NCBI GenBank assembly: GCA_014529385.2
Contig: CM043966.1
Location: forward strand, 94,611,087-94,675,086
Length of the DNA: 64,000 nt
Source of the DNA: Adiantum capillus-veneris
Taxonomy: Eukaryota > Streptophyta > Polypodiopsida > Polypodiales > Pteridaceae
Direction: 5' to 3'
Shown here in pieces: positions 34,634-45,494 of this stretch (the first letter of the stretch is position 1; each line of letters begins with the position of its first letter). The position numbers were made by a program, and so were the translations under genes. Below the pieces are notes generated by a model. That model made no database searches. It saw nothing but the letters and a program-made list of their open reading frames with translations, and was not told the DNA's origin.

Positions 34634-35100
34634 ACAGGACGTGACCCCACACCGTGTGAGCACGAGTACACATGCAGAAAGGGCTTTAACTCCCTGATAC
34701 AAATTCTCAATGCTAGCGACAGCATGGTTAGTATTTCACTTTACTCGTTTACATTTGTTGTATTTTAATGATAAGCTAAGAAATTAGATTGTTTTATAAT
34801 TATATGTTTATACTTACAGAAAGTCTTATTGTTTTTTTCTGCAGAATCCGACAGATATGCTGCTTGGACGCGATGAGACGTCTGATTAGACAACGTCAGT
34901 CTAGCCATAGCCAGATAGCATTAGTTTTCTTTTGTCATAGCATGTATAATGAGATGATGTGTACATCTTTTTTGCTATTGAAAAACCATTTATTTTCTCA
35001 ATAATGACAATTGTGTTGTAACTATTACATGTGCAAAGCTTAACAATCAAGTGATTTTTCCTATGATAATTGTTGATTTACTTTTGTCAATTCACTTTCA
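34634..35100 (+). pseudogene. 3' exons of PttA gene, copy B, resumed after element F
   Basis: The exon split by element F continues as G-R-D-P-T-P-C-E-H-E-Y-T-C-R-K-G-F-N-S-L to a GTTAGT donor-like site near 34726. A further exon follows the acceptor TTTTTCTGCAG (about 34834-34844). Copy C has the same sequence uninterrupted near 57770-58020 (minus), which supports the exon assignment. Stops occur in the final exon. Confidence 0.65.
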
Positions 35101-35311
35101 TCCAATTACTTCTGTTAGTTTTGAATCTTTATTCTACAAACAATACTATGCATGATGGAGTTAATGGTTATATTGTCTTGTGGGTGACTACTTTGGGTCT
35201 ATACCTTGCACTTTCTTTCAAAGGTGAATTTGTGCTTATCTTGGATTCATTTAGGTATACTTTATTCTGGAAACATTCAATATGGTTGATGGGTGGTAGG
35301 GCATTGAAGAT

Positions 35312-35342
35312 GGGTGGTAGGGCATTCAATGCCCTACCACCC
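35312..35342. repeat. Hairpin near the 3' end of CACTA copy B
   Basis: Two 15-base arms (GGGTGGTAGGGCATT and its complement) are separated by a single C. Another GGGTGGTAGGGCATTGAAGAT copy precedes it at 35291-35311. Copy C keeps a slightly decayed version at 57444-57475, so the hairpin belongs to the element family. Confidence 0.85.
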
Positions 35343-35354
35343 AAAAAAATTTAC

Positions 35355-35618
35355 TCTCGGGAGTCGCTATAAGCATCTCTATACAAGGTTCTGCAACGTC
35401 ACTATAAGCGTCACTACAGAAGTACTACAATCATCGCTATAACCATTGGTATAGACTTTGCTCTACACGTCACTATATAGCGATGTATATAGCGATGCCT
35501 ATAGCAACGGTTATAGCGACGTTCCTGTAGCGACGGTCTTAACGATGCCAAAAAGTAAAAAAACCAAATGTATTTCCGTCGCTAAAAGCGTCACAAGTGC
35601 ACATAACCTCTTGTAGTG
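35355..35618 (+). repeat. Subterminal repeats and 3' terminus of CACTA copy B
   Basis: Short motifs such as CGTCACTATA, TATAGCGATG and TAGCGACG recur in both orientations over 260 bp, as in CACTA subterminal regions, where transposase binds. The sequence ends CTCTTGTAGTG at 35618, the reverse complement of CACTACAAGAG, the conserved CACTA terminal motif. AAG (35619-35621) would be the 3-bp target duplication, but its left partner cannot be checked. Confidence 0.85.
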
Positions 35619-36289
35619 AAGGTTGTCTACTCAAATCATAGCACAAGCCTTTGTTACCTTCTAAGAAAGACATCCATGGGGCTCATGCTTGCTCAGGATC
35701 ATGAAAAACTTGAATGCATGTGAGCAACATTTTGCAGATTTTACATAGCATTGCACATGAGAGGTCAGGGATGCTCTTGGATAAGTTCATGGTGCCCGTT
35801 TTGCTCTGGACCTGGCAATTTTGGGTAATTAAGCCAAGTTGGCCTTTTTTTATTCATTAGGAAAAATATGAACCCCAAAAGGGCTTTGTAAGGATCCATA
35901 ATTTTAAGGGATTAAGACTAAAAATGTGTGTGATTTAGGAGACAAAGCCTTTGAATGAGGGTACTCTCATAAGCTTTTTTTTAGACTGTCATAAGCTTTT
36001 TGTAGGTTGAAATAGAGGCTAGGGAGGGAGGATAGGTACATTCTCTCTCTATCCAAAAGAGTGGTGGTCCTTATGACAATAACTACCCTCCCCCCCATTT
36101 TTGCCACATCATCAAGGCGTCCATAGCCTCAACCCAAAAAAGAAGTTTTTTCAAAAAAAAAACTCACTTTTACTCAAGACTTCTTCCCAACCTATATGTA
36201 TACCCAAAAATCAATTTTCTCTCTCAGAATCTCACTACTAAACCTGCAAAATATCAAACTTTCCACCTTTTTTTATTTCCCTCCAAAAT
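35619..36289. other. No recognisable gene
   Basis: This AT-rich sequence outside the CACTA terminus has T-rich stretches but no coding or structural feature I can support. Confidence 0.5.
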
Positions 36290-36690
36290 CACTCCCCTCT
36301 CTCTCACTCCTCTCTCTCTCTTCTCTCTCCTACTTTTCAGTGCACACTCTTCCTCCTTCCCTCTCTCACTCCTCTCTCTGTAGATTCTCTCTCCTACTTT
36401 TCAGCGCACACTCTTCCTCCTTCCCTCTCCTTATTGCAGGTCAACTCCATAGCTTTGTTGCAGATATCCCCCCCCCCCATAGCTCTCCACTCCATAGCCC
36501 TCTTCTCCACTCCATAGCTCTCCTGCAGCTCTCCACTCCATAGCTCTTCTGTAGCTCTCCGTCCCAAAGCTCCCCACTCCAAAGCTCTCCTCTCCACTCC
36601 ATAGCTCTCCCTGCAGCTCTCCATCCATAGCTCTTCACTCCATAGCTCACCTCTCCCCTCCCTGGCTCTGCTGCAGCTCTCCACTCTTGC
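36290..36690. repeat. CT-rich region and (CTCCACTCCATAGCT)n minisatellite
   Basis: A duplicated block containing CTCTCTCCTACTTTTCAG.GC (36322-36375 and 36386-36430) is followed by about 200 bp of units built on CTCCACTCCATAGCTCT. Overlapping minus-strand frames rich in E-S-Y-G-V-E are products of this repeat. Confidence 0.85.
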
Positions 36691-36715
36691 TTTAGGCCAA
36701 CTTTATTCCCCTTTC

Positions 36716-37048
36716 ATGGAGCTAGGCGACACTACAAACCTCCCATGCATAGCAAGATCTTCAAGTTTGAAAACGGTTTCTCTACATGTTTGGCTGCCAA
36801 AGGAGTTTGCACCCTCAAAGCATCATTACTTACAAACTGCACAACAACACCGTGGTGCAGGTCACAGCAATGTGAGCTTTTGGGTGCATGGTTGCCTCTA
36901 CCCTAATGATCCATCCATCAATGTGTATCCAACATTCACTAGTCTTGCTTCATTCTTACAATATATAGATAGAGGGGAGCACAGTCTTCTTGGATACTGC
37001 AAGCAATTGTCATCTATTAGAGCTGATAGCACACAATGGTCTTTGTAG
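36716..37048 (+). CDS. Unknown protein module, first copy
   Basis: This is a 110-codon reading from ATG 36716 to TAG 37046-37048. It contains L-P-K-E-F-A-P-S-K-H-H, V-H-G-C-L-Y-P-N-D-P and V-Y-P-T-F-T-S-L. A diverged copy follows at 37175, and the two are clearly homologous over about 95 residues. No signal peptide, membrane helix or known domain is evident. It could be the first exon of a gene duplicated in tandem, or part of an unrecognised mobile element. I do not recognise the family. Confidence 0.45.
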   Translation: MELGDTTNLPCIARSSSLKTVSLHVWLPKEFAPSKHHYLQTAQQHRGAGHSNVSFWVHGCLYPNDPSINVYPTFTSLASFLQYIDRGEHSLLGYCKQLSSIRADSTQWSL

Positions 37049-37174
37049 CCCATAATATACAACCCATATTATCTTCCTTGGCCCCTCTCTACCTCCTTCA
37101 TTCTATGTTATACAACCCCACCTCTCCATGATAAGCATACAAATGAAAATAAAAATCTCCCCTCCACAACATGA

Positions 37175-37883
37175 TTGTCACGATCAAAAACAAAAAGCAT
37201 ACATATTTGTTTGTCAAAAGAGCTTGCACCCTCCAAGCATTATGACTTACATACAACACAACAATGTCGTAGTGCAGGTCACACAGATGTGGACCTTTGT
37301 GTGAATGGTTGCCTCTACCCCAATGACCCTTTGGTTAATGTGTATCCAACATTCAATAGTCTCCCTACCTTCTTGCAATATGTAGGTAGAGGGGAGCCAT
37401 GTTTGCTTGGCTACTGGAAGCGGTTGTCCACTATCAGAGCTCATAGTGTGCAATGGTGGATGCATCAACACCAATTTATCATTCATAACAATTCTAGTCT
37501 GCAACAGAGGATCATTCATGTGGAGAAAGAAGCACAAACTCTTCAGCAACATGTGGAACAGAAGGATGGTAAGATTGCAAAGCTTGAGGGTACCATATTG
37601 AGTTTGAAAGAGACATCTTTATGTGCAAGGGAGCATAAGAAGAGCTTCTCGTCCATAAAGACCCTTGCTCCCAAAGGTGGTGCTCGGAAGAGAAGAGTTA
37701 TAGCTACAAGATGCATTTTTACATACCCTATCATGTATCCTATATGTATGAAGTCGCTTATGTGGTGATTGTTTAGTTTTTTATTTTTATTGCAGGAATT
37801 TCATCCAAGAGACATATGGTAGCCAAAGCCAAGAAGATCCCATTCATTTGCTTACAGTTTCCTTAAGAAGGCAGATGTCATAG
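37175..37883 (+). CDS. Unknown protein module, second copy, with coiled coil
   Basis: A 197-codon reading from ATG 37175 repeats the module of the first copy (L-S-K-E-L-A-P-S-K-H-Y, V-N-G-C-L-Y-P-N-D-P, V-Y-P-T-F-N-S-L). It then adds a heptad-like stretch, L-Q-Q-R-I-I-H-V-E-K-E-A-Q-T-L-Q, that is probably a coiled coil. An intron may run from near 37676 to the acceptor TTTTATTGCAG at about 37796. The next exon would read E-T-Y-G-S-Q-S-Q-E-D-P-I-H and stop near 37883. The function is unknown. Confidence 0.45.
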
Positions 37884-37953
37884 CACTCGTGTACACACCA
37901 AAAGGAAAACATATCAATGATGTTGTAACCAAGGAGGTGATGCGTTGTCGTGA

Positions 37954-39968
37954 TGTGACACGTACATAGTGGGAACAAATGCTACAAGATCTATCTTGTG
38001 ACTTTTTAAATACATAAGTATATTTCCTATAATGTACATATACATATTAGAGTATAATAATAAGCTTTTTATCTCGTCCTATTATTTATCTCAAGGGTAA
38101 CATATTGTTACTTTACCATCAAAAAATACTATGAGAAAAGCCTCAATAGCTCCGCCTCTTTAACTTGGGGCAAAAAGCATTGATTCTTTCTTTCTACTAT
38201 CTCATTATTATCTCACACCCTAGTTAAATCCTATATCTAGGGTAACTACTAATATATAAATATATTCTATGTATTTTTCTTATATTTCTTTTTAAATAGC
38301 TACTAGGAAGGAATCAAATCCTACTGAAACACTAGGTGGCATGATTTTCAAAGATACACCTATTTTAATGAATTATTGCAAGCATGATTACAAAAATTTG
38401 TCAAAGAGCAATGTCATGCTTTCATATTTCATGAGTTATCCATTGGAATCAAATAAAAGTCTAGGCTAAGGGGACCACAAGAAGACTTTTGCTGCCAAAA
38501 TTGTACCTTATTTTGATGGTTTTTTACACAAGGTTCCAATCCAAATTGGAAAAAGTATATAAAACGGGAGTCTTATCTAATGAGCTGAATTTTTTGCTCC
38601 TATTTTTTTCTTTATTTGGAGCCACGGTTGAGGAGATATGATCAAAACACTCGACCCCAGTCTGCCCACATCACGCAGGGATAGCTCATTTCAAACTTTT
38701 CCAGTTTCTACTCACACTGGCTCTTCTCTTCTTGTGTAAACCCTTGGGAGTTCCTCACCTATAAAAGGAGACCTCTTCTTCCTTGAAAACCATTCAAGCC
38801 ATTCAATCCATTCATGAGATGAATTCATGAGGAAGTGAGAGTAGTAATGCCTAATTGTACTTAACCATAAACATAAGCATAAGCCTACACTTACTCCTAG
38901 CAGAAGACTAGTCAATCTTGTAAGTTATCCTTGGAATATAAGCTCTAATCAAAGAAGGACTTGAACTTGGTGCATCAATCAAGGCTTGAAGTCTTCCCTC
39001 TTCTTCTCTCTGCATCAAAAATGGTGAATAACTCCCGAAGGGTTTGTCAAGTAAGATGTGTTCTGCTTTGATATTTTGTTGTTTTCTTTTTCATCTCTAA
39101 TCCAACATATATCTCTAATTTCATCTCCCTCTCTAACCAAATCTATCTCTCTCACTCTAGAAATTCATTCTCTCTACAAATTCTAGATTCTCCTTGCTAC
39201 AAGTATATCTCTCCTCGCAGTGTCCTTATTGCCTGTTGTGGGCAAGAATAGGGCTTGGAGGGAAACTTCTCATCTCTTTACTTCTCTCATATCTACATTT
39301 TCACATACTATTCTAGATGAATAATCCAAATTATGTGAATTTCTATCGCTTCCACTCTGTGTGATCTATTAGAATTAACATATGAATTAGCCGTAAAATA
39401 CACGTTCAACATTGTATAGTGTTTCTCTTTGGCCCAGAAAGGCTCAATGAAATACTTCTTTTACCAGATCCCATCATACTGCCCCTTATAGACTAAAACT
39501 TTTCTTTTGATATAAGTGTAGTTATCTTGCTATGAACCAAGAGTATTTTTACACACAATTAATCCCAATAACTAGATAAAACATATATATTATGGTAAGC
39601 ACAAGATTACAATTCCAAAGAACAATTCATAGCCTGTATGGTCGGCAAAGATTGAACACCATTCATAGCGGGAAAGATTGAATTCCATTCACTCATCTAT
39701 TAACCCTTTCATATTATCCGTGATACGATATGACCATAGCTTTGATGTTTTCATCTTTGTGTTTTTTTTATATTCTCTTTTGTGTTCTTTCTTTGTGTGT
39801 GTGAGTGCAAGAGAGAAAGGGTGTGGCTTCTTTGATTGCACTCCTTCTAAACCGTAAACTTCATGGCATCTATGGTATAACTCCTTCATAAAAAATTTGG
39901 AGTTCTCTCACAAACTCTCACAGCCAAAATCCCGGTACTTTCCTGGCAAGACCGCAAATTTCTCGACA
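37954..39968 (+). repeat. 5' LTR of element E
   Basis: The LTR starts TGTGACACGTACATAG and is taken to end at CTCGACA (39968), a few bases before the primer-binding site. The first 0.9 kb aligns with 42608-43519; the remaining 1.1 kb has no second copy in the window, so its end is inferred from the binding site. Confidence 0.75.
38760..38768 (+). promoter_or_regulatory. TATA box in the element E 5' LTR
   Basis: CCTATAAAAGGAGACC is a strong TATA box; the equivalent in the 3' LTR is at 43414-43422. Confidence 0.75.
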
Positions 39969-39974
39969 TATTTT

Positions 39975-39993
39975 TGGTGAACCCGACGTGAAT
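39975..39993 (+). other. Primer-binding-site-like sequence of element E
   Basis: TGGTGAACCCGACGTGAAT follows the inferred LTR end by six bases. The donor tRNA was not identified. Confidence 0.55.
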
Positions 39994-40021
39994 CTGCCAG
40001 GGTGAGAGTTTTTGAGTAAGC

Positions 40022-40714
40022 ATGGGTGATCATGTTGAGCAACAGGGTATGCATTTTGACCCAAAAACAATGTAAATGTTTCAAGCATTTGCAATGTTCA
40101 TGCAAAAGCAACATGCCACTGAAAGAAGGGAGATTTCAGCAACCAAAGCCATACAAGCGGTTGTCAATAGAATGGATTAGTTCAATGGAAAAGATGTAAC
40201 CAAGTACTTGCGTGAGTATGTAAAGGAGATGGAGCTGCATCACGTGTCAGAAGGTGCGATGATTCAAAGCTTTGAGCTAGATGTTGCTCCAAAAATTAGG
40301 GAACATGTTAGGGGAATTAAAGATGGGCATGGGAGAAACTGGGAAGAACTCAAAGTAGCTTTAAAGGAGGAATATTTCATGGAGGACTCTGAGAGAGTGA
40401 CCAAAAGGACATTCTCAAAATGGGTAGTCAAGCTAAAGCAAGGACTATCAATAATGGAGCTACTTAGGAAATTTGAGCGGCACTATGCACAACTCACCAA
40501 GACAGAAAGGGCCACACTAGATGCAAAGAAGACAGATCTTTTCTTACAAGCTGCAGGCAAAGAGTTTCAAGAAAATTTGAAGCTTCTTCTTGAAGATAAA
40601 GATGCTCAGCAAGGACTAAAGACCTACTGGAATGAAGTTGAAGGTGCTCCTCACTACTTGCTAAATGACAAAGAAGAAGGGAAAAGATGGTGGATTGGCA
40701 ATAGGGCAAGATGA
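40022..40714 (+). pseudogene. gag of element E
   Basis: Reading starts at ATG 40022 in the frame that contains the long open stretch 40208-40714. Stops at 40073 and about 40178 interrupt the N-terminus. The body shows a retrotransposon gag pattern (F-N-G-K-D-V-T-K-Y-L, L-K-E-E-Y-F, L-L-R-K-F-E-R). The zinc knuckle expected downstream is absent because the sequence passes straight into RNase H. Confidence 0.65.
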
Positions 40715-41258
40715 CAAAGAAGGACACAGGTATGTGGTGAGATTTGGAGCAAAGGTACTAAGTGCTTGCCAAAGAAACTATCCACAGATAAAGAGAGAGT
40801 TATGGGGTATAGTTACAGCCTTGAAAAACGGGAAAGAGTACCTAATTGGTGCATGTGTGGTTGTAGAAACATATTGTCTACCACTTTTTGGGATGATTAC
40901 AAGCTGCTCAACGCCAGATATTTCTATGTTGCGGTGGATTGCCTACATTAAGTCATTAAATCCCAAGTTTAAGTACATTAGAAGTAAAGACAATACAATG
41001 GTAGATATGCTATCAAGGACAAGGTATGAAGATGACTCACAGATGATTGACGAGGGAGATGATGTAGGGACAAAGTTCTATTATATCTCTCATGTCAAAG
41101 GTAACAATGTCTGCATGACTAATCCACTTGAAGTTTTCTTGAAAGAGCCTTATGAAGGTGATTGGCTTCTTATTGGAAGCTACTTAAGTACTCTAGCAAA
41201 ACAAGATGATTGGTCTAAACAAGAACTCAAGAGGATACGCAGGAAAGCATATGGGTAA
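40665..41258 (+). pseudogene. RNase H region of element E
   Basis: The reading R-F-G-A-K-V-L-S-A-C-Q-R-N-Y, followed by K-R-E-L-W-G-I-V-T-A-L-K and V-V-V-E-T-Y-C-L-P-L, matches the C-terminal RT/RNase H part of gypsy elements, where T-D normally stands at the T-Y position. It ends with D-N-T-M-V-D-M-L-S-R and a linker. It overlaps the gag reading by 50 bp in another frame. RT and protease are absent, so this is a deletion derivative. Confidence 0.8.
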
Positions 41259-42623
41259 TTTTTTAGGAATGGTTACTTGTGGCAGTATCCTAAACAAAAG
41301 GGGTGCTACACCACAAAGGGTTATATGTAAAAAAGAGACTCAAGTAAAGCTCATGCAAAAGTTTCATGGCAGTCTATGGGTTGGACACAAGGGTGTGTGG
41401 GAAACCTTCTCCAAGTTGAAAGAAAAATAATGGTGGAAGGGTATGTACAAAGATGTATCTCAATTTGTAGAGTCATGTGTAACTTGTCAAATGTATTCAA
41501 ATGTCCGACATCATGATGGATTGCACCCTACATATCCACTAGCCATGCGCTATAAATGGGTTGTGGATCTAATCACAATGCCTCTAGGACTCTGGAAGAT
41601 GAGATACTTGGTTCTTGCACGAGAGGACCTAACTAACCAGCTTGAAGGAAGAGCATTAAGAGCTAAAACCACAGAATCTGTGTGCAAACTCCTTCTTGAT
41701 GAGACGATGTGTTGTTATGGTTGTGTAGGGAAGATCACTATAGATAGAGGTGAGCTAGATGCCGAGGAAGCAAGGGAATTATTTTCCAGATTAGGAATCA
41801 AGCTTTCTCTTACTACAGCTTACAACCCTGAAGGCAATGGAAAGAGTGAAAGAGGGCATCCTCCTATCAACAAAGCTTTGGCCAAGGCTTGTGAAAAAAG
41901 AGTTGATGAGTGGCCAAAATTGTTGCCATATGCTTTATGGGTTGATCGTACAACACATAGCTTAGTAACTGGCTATATGCCTGCAAAGTTGATGTATGGT
42001 CAAAAATTGTGATGCCTATTGAAGATACAATTCCCACATGGAATATACTACCTTGGCAAGAGGGGCTTAGCAAGGAAGAGCTCCTTGCATTGCACATAAG
42101 GCAACTAGCAAGAAGACCTGCAGACATTGAGGCTGCAAAAGAACGACTCAAAAATGCAAGGTTGAAAAACAAGGACTACTTTGATAAGCGACATAGGCTC
42201 AGGAGCAAAGCAATTGACAAAAGTGACTAGATTTTAGTGTATGATAGTAACCTTGATAACCAGCACACAGTCATGCGTAAGTTTTCAAAAAGATGGTTTG
42301 GACCATATGTTGTAAAGCATGTGCATGAAAATGCTACTTACAGTTTTTTTGAACTAGATGGTACAGAAGTAAAGATTCCCATTGAGGAAAAAGAATCAAA
42401 ATGTTTAAGAGAAGAGGAGAAAATGATCCAGAAGATGTTGACGAGGAGGAAGAGCAAAACACAGGTGAAGATCAAAGTGAAGACAAAGCTTTGGAATCAT
42501 CCAGTGAAGAATAAACCAAGAAAGATGTACAAGAAGATTGATCTTACAAAGAGAAAATATGGCACATACCGAAGGATGTGCAGGCTTAGAGGGGGTGGAT
42601 GTCCTGCTGTGACACGTACATAG
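41206..42623 (+). pseudogene. Integrase of element E
   Basis: A zinc-binding H..W-V-G-H-K-G-V-W..C-V-T-C-Q module (about 41360-41500) precedes the core blocks V-V-D-L-I-T-M-P, I-D-R-G-E-L-D-A and Y-N-P-E-G-N-G-K-S-E-R, which hold the D, D and E residues. Stops near 41428, 42010 and 42228 split it. A K-R-W-F-G-P-Y block near 42287-42310 is the GPY/F module. The reading ends at 42623, inside the 3' LTR. The D-R-G-E-L-D-A form is unlike the usual plant gypsy D-R-D pattern. Confidence 0.8.
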
Positions 42624-43519
42624 TGGGAACAAATGCTACAAGATCTATCTTATGACTTTTTAGATACATAATTATATTTCCTATAATGTGTATATACATA
42701 TTTAAGTATAATAATAAGCTTTCTATCTCATCCTATTATTTATCTCAAGGGTAACATATTGTTACTTTACCGTCAAAAATACTATGGGAAAAGCATCAAT
42801 AGCTCCGCCTTTTTAACTTGGGGCAAAAAACATTCATTCTTTCTTTCTACATCTCATTATTATCTTACACCGTAGCTGGATCCTATATCTACGGTAACTT
42901 CCAATATATATATATATATATTCTATGTATTTTTCTTATATTTCTTTTTAAATAGCTACTAGAAGGAATCAAATCCTAGTGGGACACTAGGTGGCATGAT
43001 TTTCAAAGATACACTTATTTTAATGCATTATTACAAGCATGAGTGCAAAACTTTGTCAAGGAGCAATGTCATGCTTTCATATTACATGAGGTGTCCATTG
43101 GAATCAAATAGAAGTCTAGGCTAGGGGACCACAAGAAAACTTTTGCTGCCAAAATGGTACCCCATTTTAATGATTTTTTTACACAAAGTTTCAATCCGAA
43201 TTGGAAAAAGTATATAAAATGGGAGTTGTAGATAATGAGCTAAATTTTATGCTCCTATTTTTTTTTTCCTTTATTTATATCCACGGTTGAGGAGATATGA
43301 TCAAACACTGGACCCCAATCTACCCACAAGGGACAACTCATTTCAAACTTTTCCAGTTTTTGTTCACACTGGCTCTTCTCTTCTTGTGTAAACCCTTGGG
43401 GGTTCCCTTCACCTATAAAAGGGGACCTCTTCTTCCTTGAAAACCATTCAAGCGATTAAAGCCATTCATGAGATGAATTCATGAGGGATTGAGAGTAGTA
43501 ATGCCTAATTGTACTTAGC
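42608..43519 (+). repeat. 3' LTR of element E, truncated
   Basis: It begins TGTGACACGTACATAG after the purine-rich AGAGGGGGTGGA (about 42589-42600) and matches the 5' LTR until AATTGTACTTA (43519). There the sequence changes abruptly to GCATGTGTCGTAG. The missing 1.1 kb of LTR is not found elsewhere in the window. Confidence 0.85.
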
Positions 43520-44445
43520 ATGTGTCGTAGAAATTCATACACAGCTGGGATTCTAGGGTTTTTTCCTAGACATAGACTTGCTACCCAACTGTATAGAAAC
43601 GTTCTTTGATGAATTTAGAACTTACTCCTCATGTCTCGTGTGAAACGACGCTGAAAACCGGTGACTGTGGACTCCAGAAATCTTGCAAGAAGAAGGTAGA
43701 GATCTCTCTTCTCCAAGAGTGACTAGTGAAAATGTGGTGATTTTGGGCTACCTTGGATATCTATAATCGGACTAATTTAGGCTTTTTGTTTTCGTTTTTC
43801 GTTTTGATTGAGTATTTTTGTGCATGTCTTTTGATCATCAACGTATCTTCAATTTCTCCATCTGAGCTCATTTGCAATTTATTATTAATTTTTGACCTGT
43901 TTATTGAAAAAATCAAAGAAAATAATCAAATGCAATAAAAAAGAAAATTGAAAAATCAACAATTAAGAAAATCCATTGAAAACCACTATTTTATTACTTT
44001 TTGGTGGATTTCTCCATTTTTAAGCTCCAATATCAAGAAGAGTTAATGAAAATAAGCAAAAGAAAGGCTATTTTTTTATGTACTTTCTGATAGTATCTAC
44101 ATTATTTACGCTCCTCGAGGAGATTTTATCAGTTGAATTTCCCTGTTGATGATTTTTAAGGGCATTATTAGGTAATTTTGTAAAAAACCACACATTAACA
44201 TCCAACTTTTTTCCTCCCTCTTCAAACATTGCCCTTAACCAATTAAGTTTCCTTCCACCCCTCCTAGATGGAGTACTCCGAGATGACTGTGTGCATGGGT
44301 TGAACAATTTTGTCTATGCATAGTCGTGGTTGACTCTATCATACTTTGAAGCTCAATGCAATTGAAACCAGTATGCGGAGCAAGAGTTGGGCCTTGAGTA
44401 GTTAACTCAAGGGTTTTCATGGTCGAGGTTTCTTATTGTATTTTT
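43520..44445. other. No recognisable gene; unassigned repeat-like sequence
   Basis: The stretch begins exactly where the LTR of element E breaks off. It contains AT-rich sequence and a short minus-strand frame (44068-44307) without family resemblance. It may be the 3' part of a minus-strand retroelement, but no matching LTR was found. Confidence 0.4.
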
Positions 44446-45330
44446 CTAAACAGTAGATTTTGTAATTTGTGTACTCTTTGCTTGATTGTACCATCTGGAT
44501 GCTTTGGCACACTGATCTCCTAAGCTATTGATATCAAATGATGACAATTGTTGAGACTTAACTCTCCATTGGTATTTTGTTTTTCCTTTGATGAATTTTT
44601 GTGGTTGAGTGTATTGAGATTTATCTTTCCACTGATTCATTGGATTTTCAGTTTGTGGAGAGAATAATGCTCCTTTGGTTTCCAAACCCATCTAGTGCTA
44701 GTTTCTCTTCTGAAAGATGTTTTTCTCTGAGTTGTTAGATATGAAACTTTCTTCAGTATGGTAGGTGAGTTTTAGGCACCCAAATTTGAGACAGATTGTC
44801 CTTGATTTGTGTTTTTGGTACCCAAATCTGCGTGACTCCTTGCATGCTACTTGTAGCATTTGCTTGTCTAGATGATGACGTAGATTAATTATTCTCTTGT
44901 TTCTTTTGTGCACGACCTCTTTTCCATTCCTCTTTTCTTGGTGCAATTGGGACTAAGAGTTTTTCTCCTTTAAGTGATAGCTTGAGTTTGTTGGTGTCCC
45001 AATCTGGCACTACATTGTATGTCCGCATCCATGAGATTCCAAGAATCATTTTCATTCATATGTTCATTTGGTATGCATACAAATTGATTTGGGCATGAAA
45101 ATCCATCGACTACCACATTCAAGTTGACTATTCCCAATGCCGATGTTGGGTTTTTGTTGCATCCTTTGATAGCAGATATTTCCAGTGCTAAAGACTGATT
45201 CGTAGCTTTCTTGTAAGTGGAATAACTCACTGCATTCATTCAAGCTCCGGTATCTACTAATGCATTTGTGCTATGATTGTTCAATTGTATCTTGATGCAA
45301 AGGTCAATTCCATCCAACCATTCATCATTC
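44446..45330 (-). pseudogene. Retropepsin-like fragment and tail, unassigned retroelement
   Basis: On the minus strand from about 45330, the translation reads L-D-G-I-D-L-C-I-K-I, then N-A-L-V-D-T-G-A, a retropepsin active-site motif. A stop and N-A-V-S-Y-S-T-Y-K-K follow, and later F-V-C-I-P-N-E-H-M-N-E-N. Farther on, a twice-repeated I-W-V-P-K-T motif and a basic tail appear (44446-44946). It lies downstream of the element D integrase, where a protease is not expected. It may belong to a different, largely lost element. Confidence 0.5.
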
Positions 45331-45494
45331 GTGACACTGTATCATTTTGTGATTCCCATAATCTTTCACCTGGTTCCAAAGTGTTGATGGGGATAGGTGT
45401 TTGTTGATTTTCTGAAAGCATCTTTCCTCTTGACTACTCAAAGTCGAGCTTCCTCTTGAGCTTCATCAATAACCTGCTATCATTTAACCTTTCT

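Larger units (their letters stand above)
37954..43519 (+). mobile_element. Ty3/gypsy-type LTR element E, internally deleted
   Basis: A 5' LTR of about 2.0 kb, a primer-binding-site-like sequence, gag, RNase H, integrase and a truncated 3' LTR follow in order. Protease and RT are missing: gag runs directly into RNase H near 40650. The 3' LTR matches the first 0.9 kb of the 5' LTR and stops abruptly at 43519. LTR differences are frequent, so the insertion is old. Confidence 0.85.

Noticed and set aside
36394-36684. Minus-strand frames rich in E-S-Y-G-V-E repeats
   Set aside because: They mirror the CTCCACTCCATAGCT minisatellite and have no independent support.
43520-44445. 3' LTR of element D
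   Set aside because: It shows no match to the inferred D LTR at 56419-57332 in either orientation.
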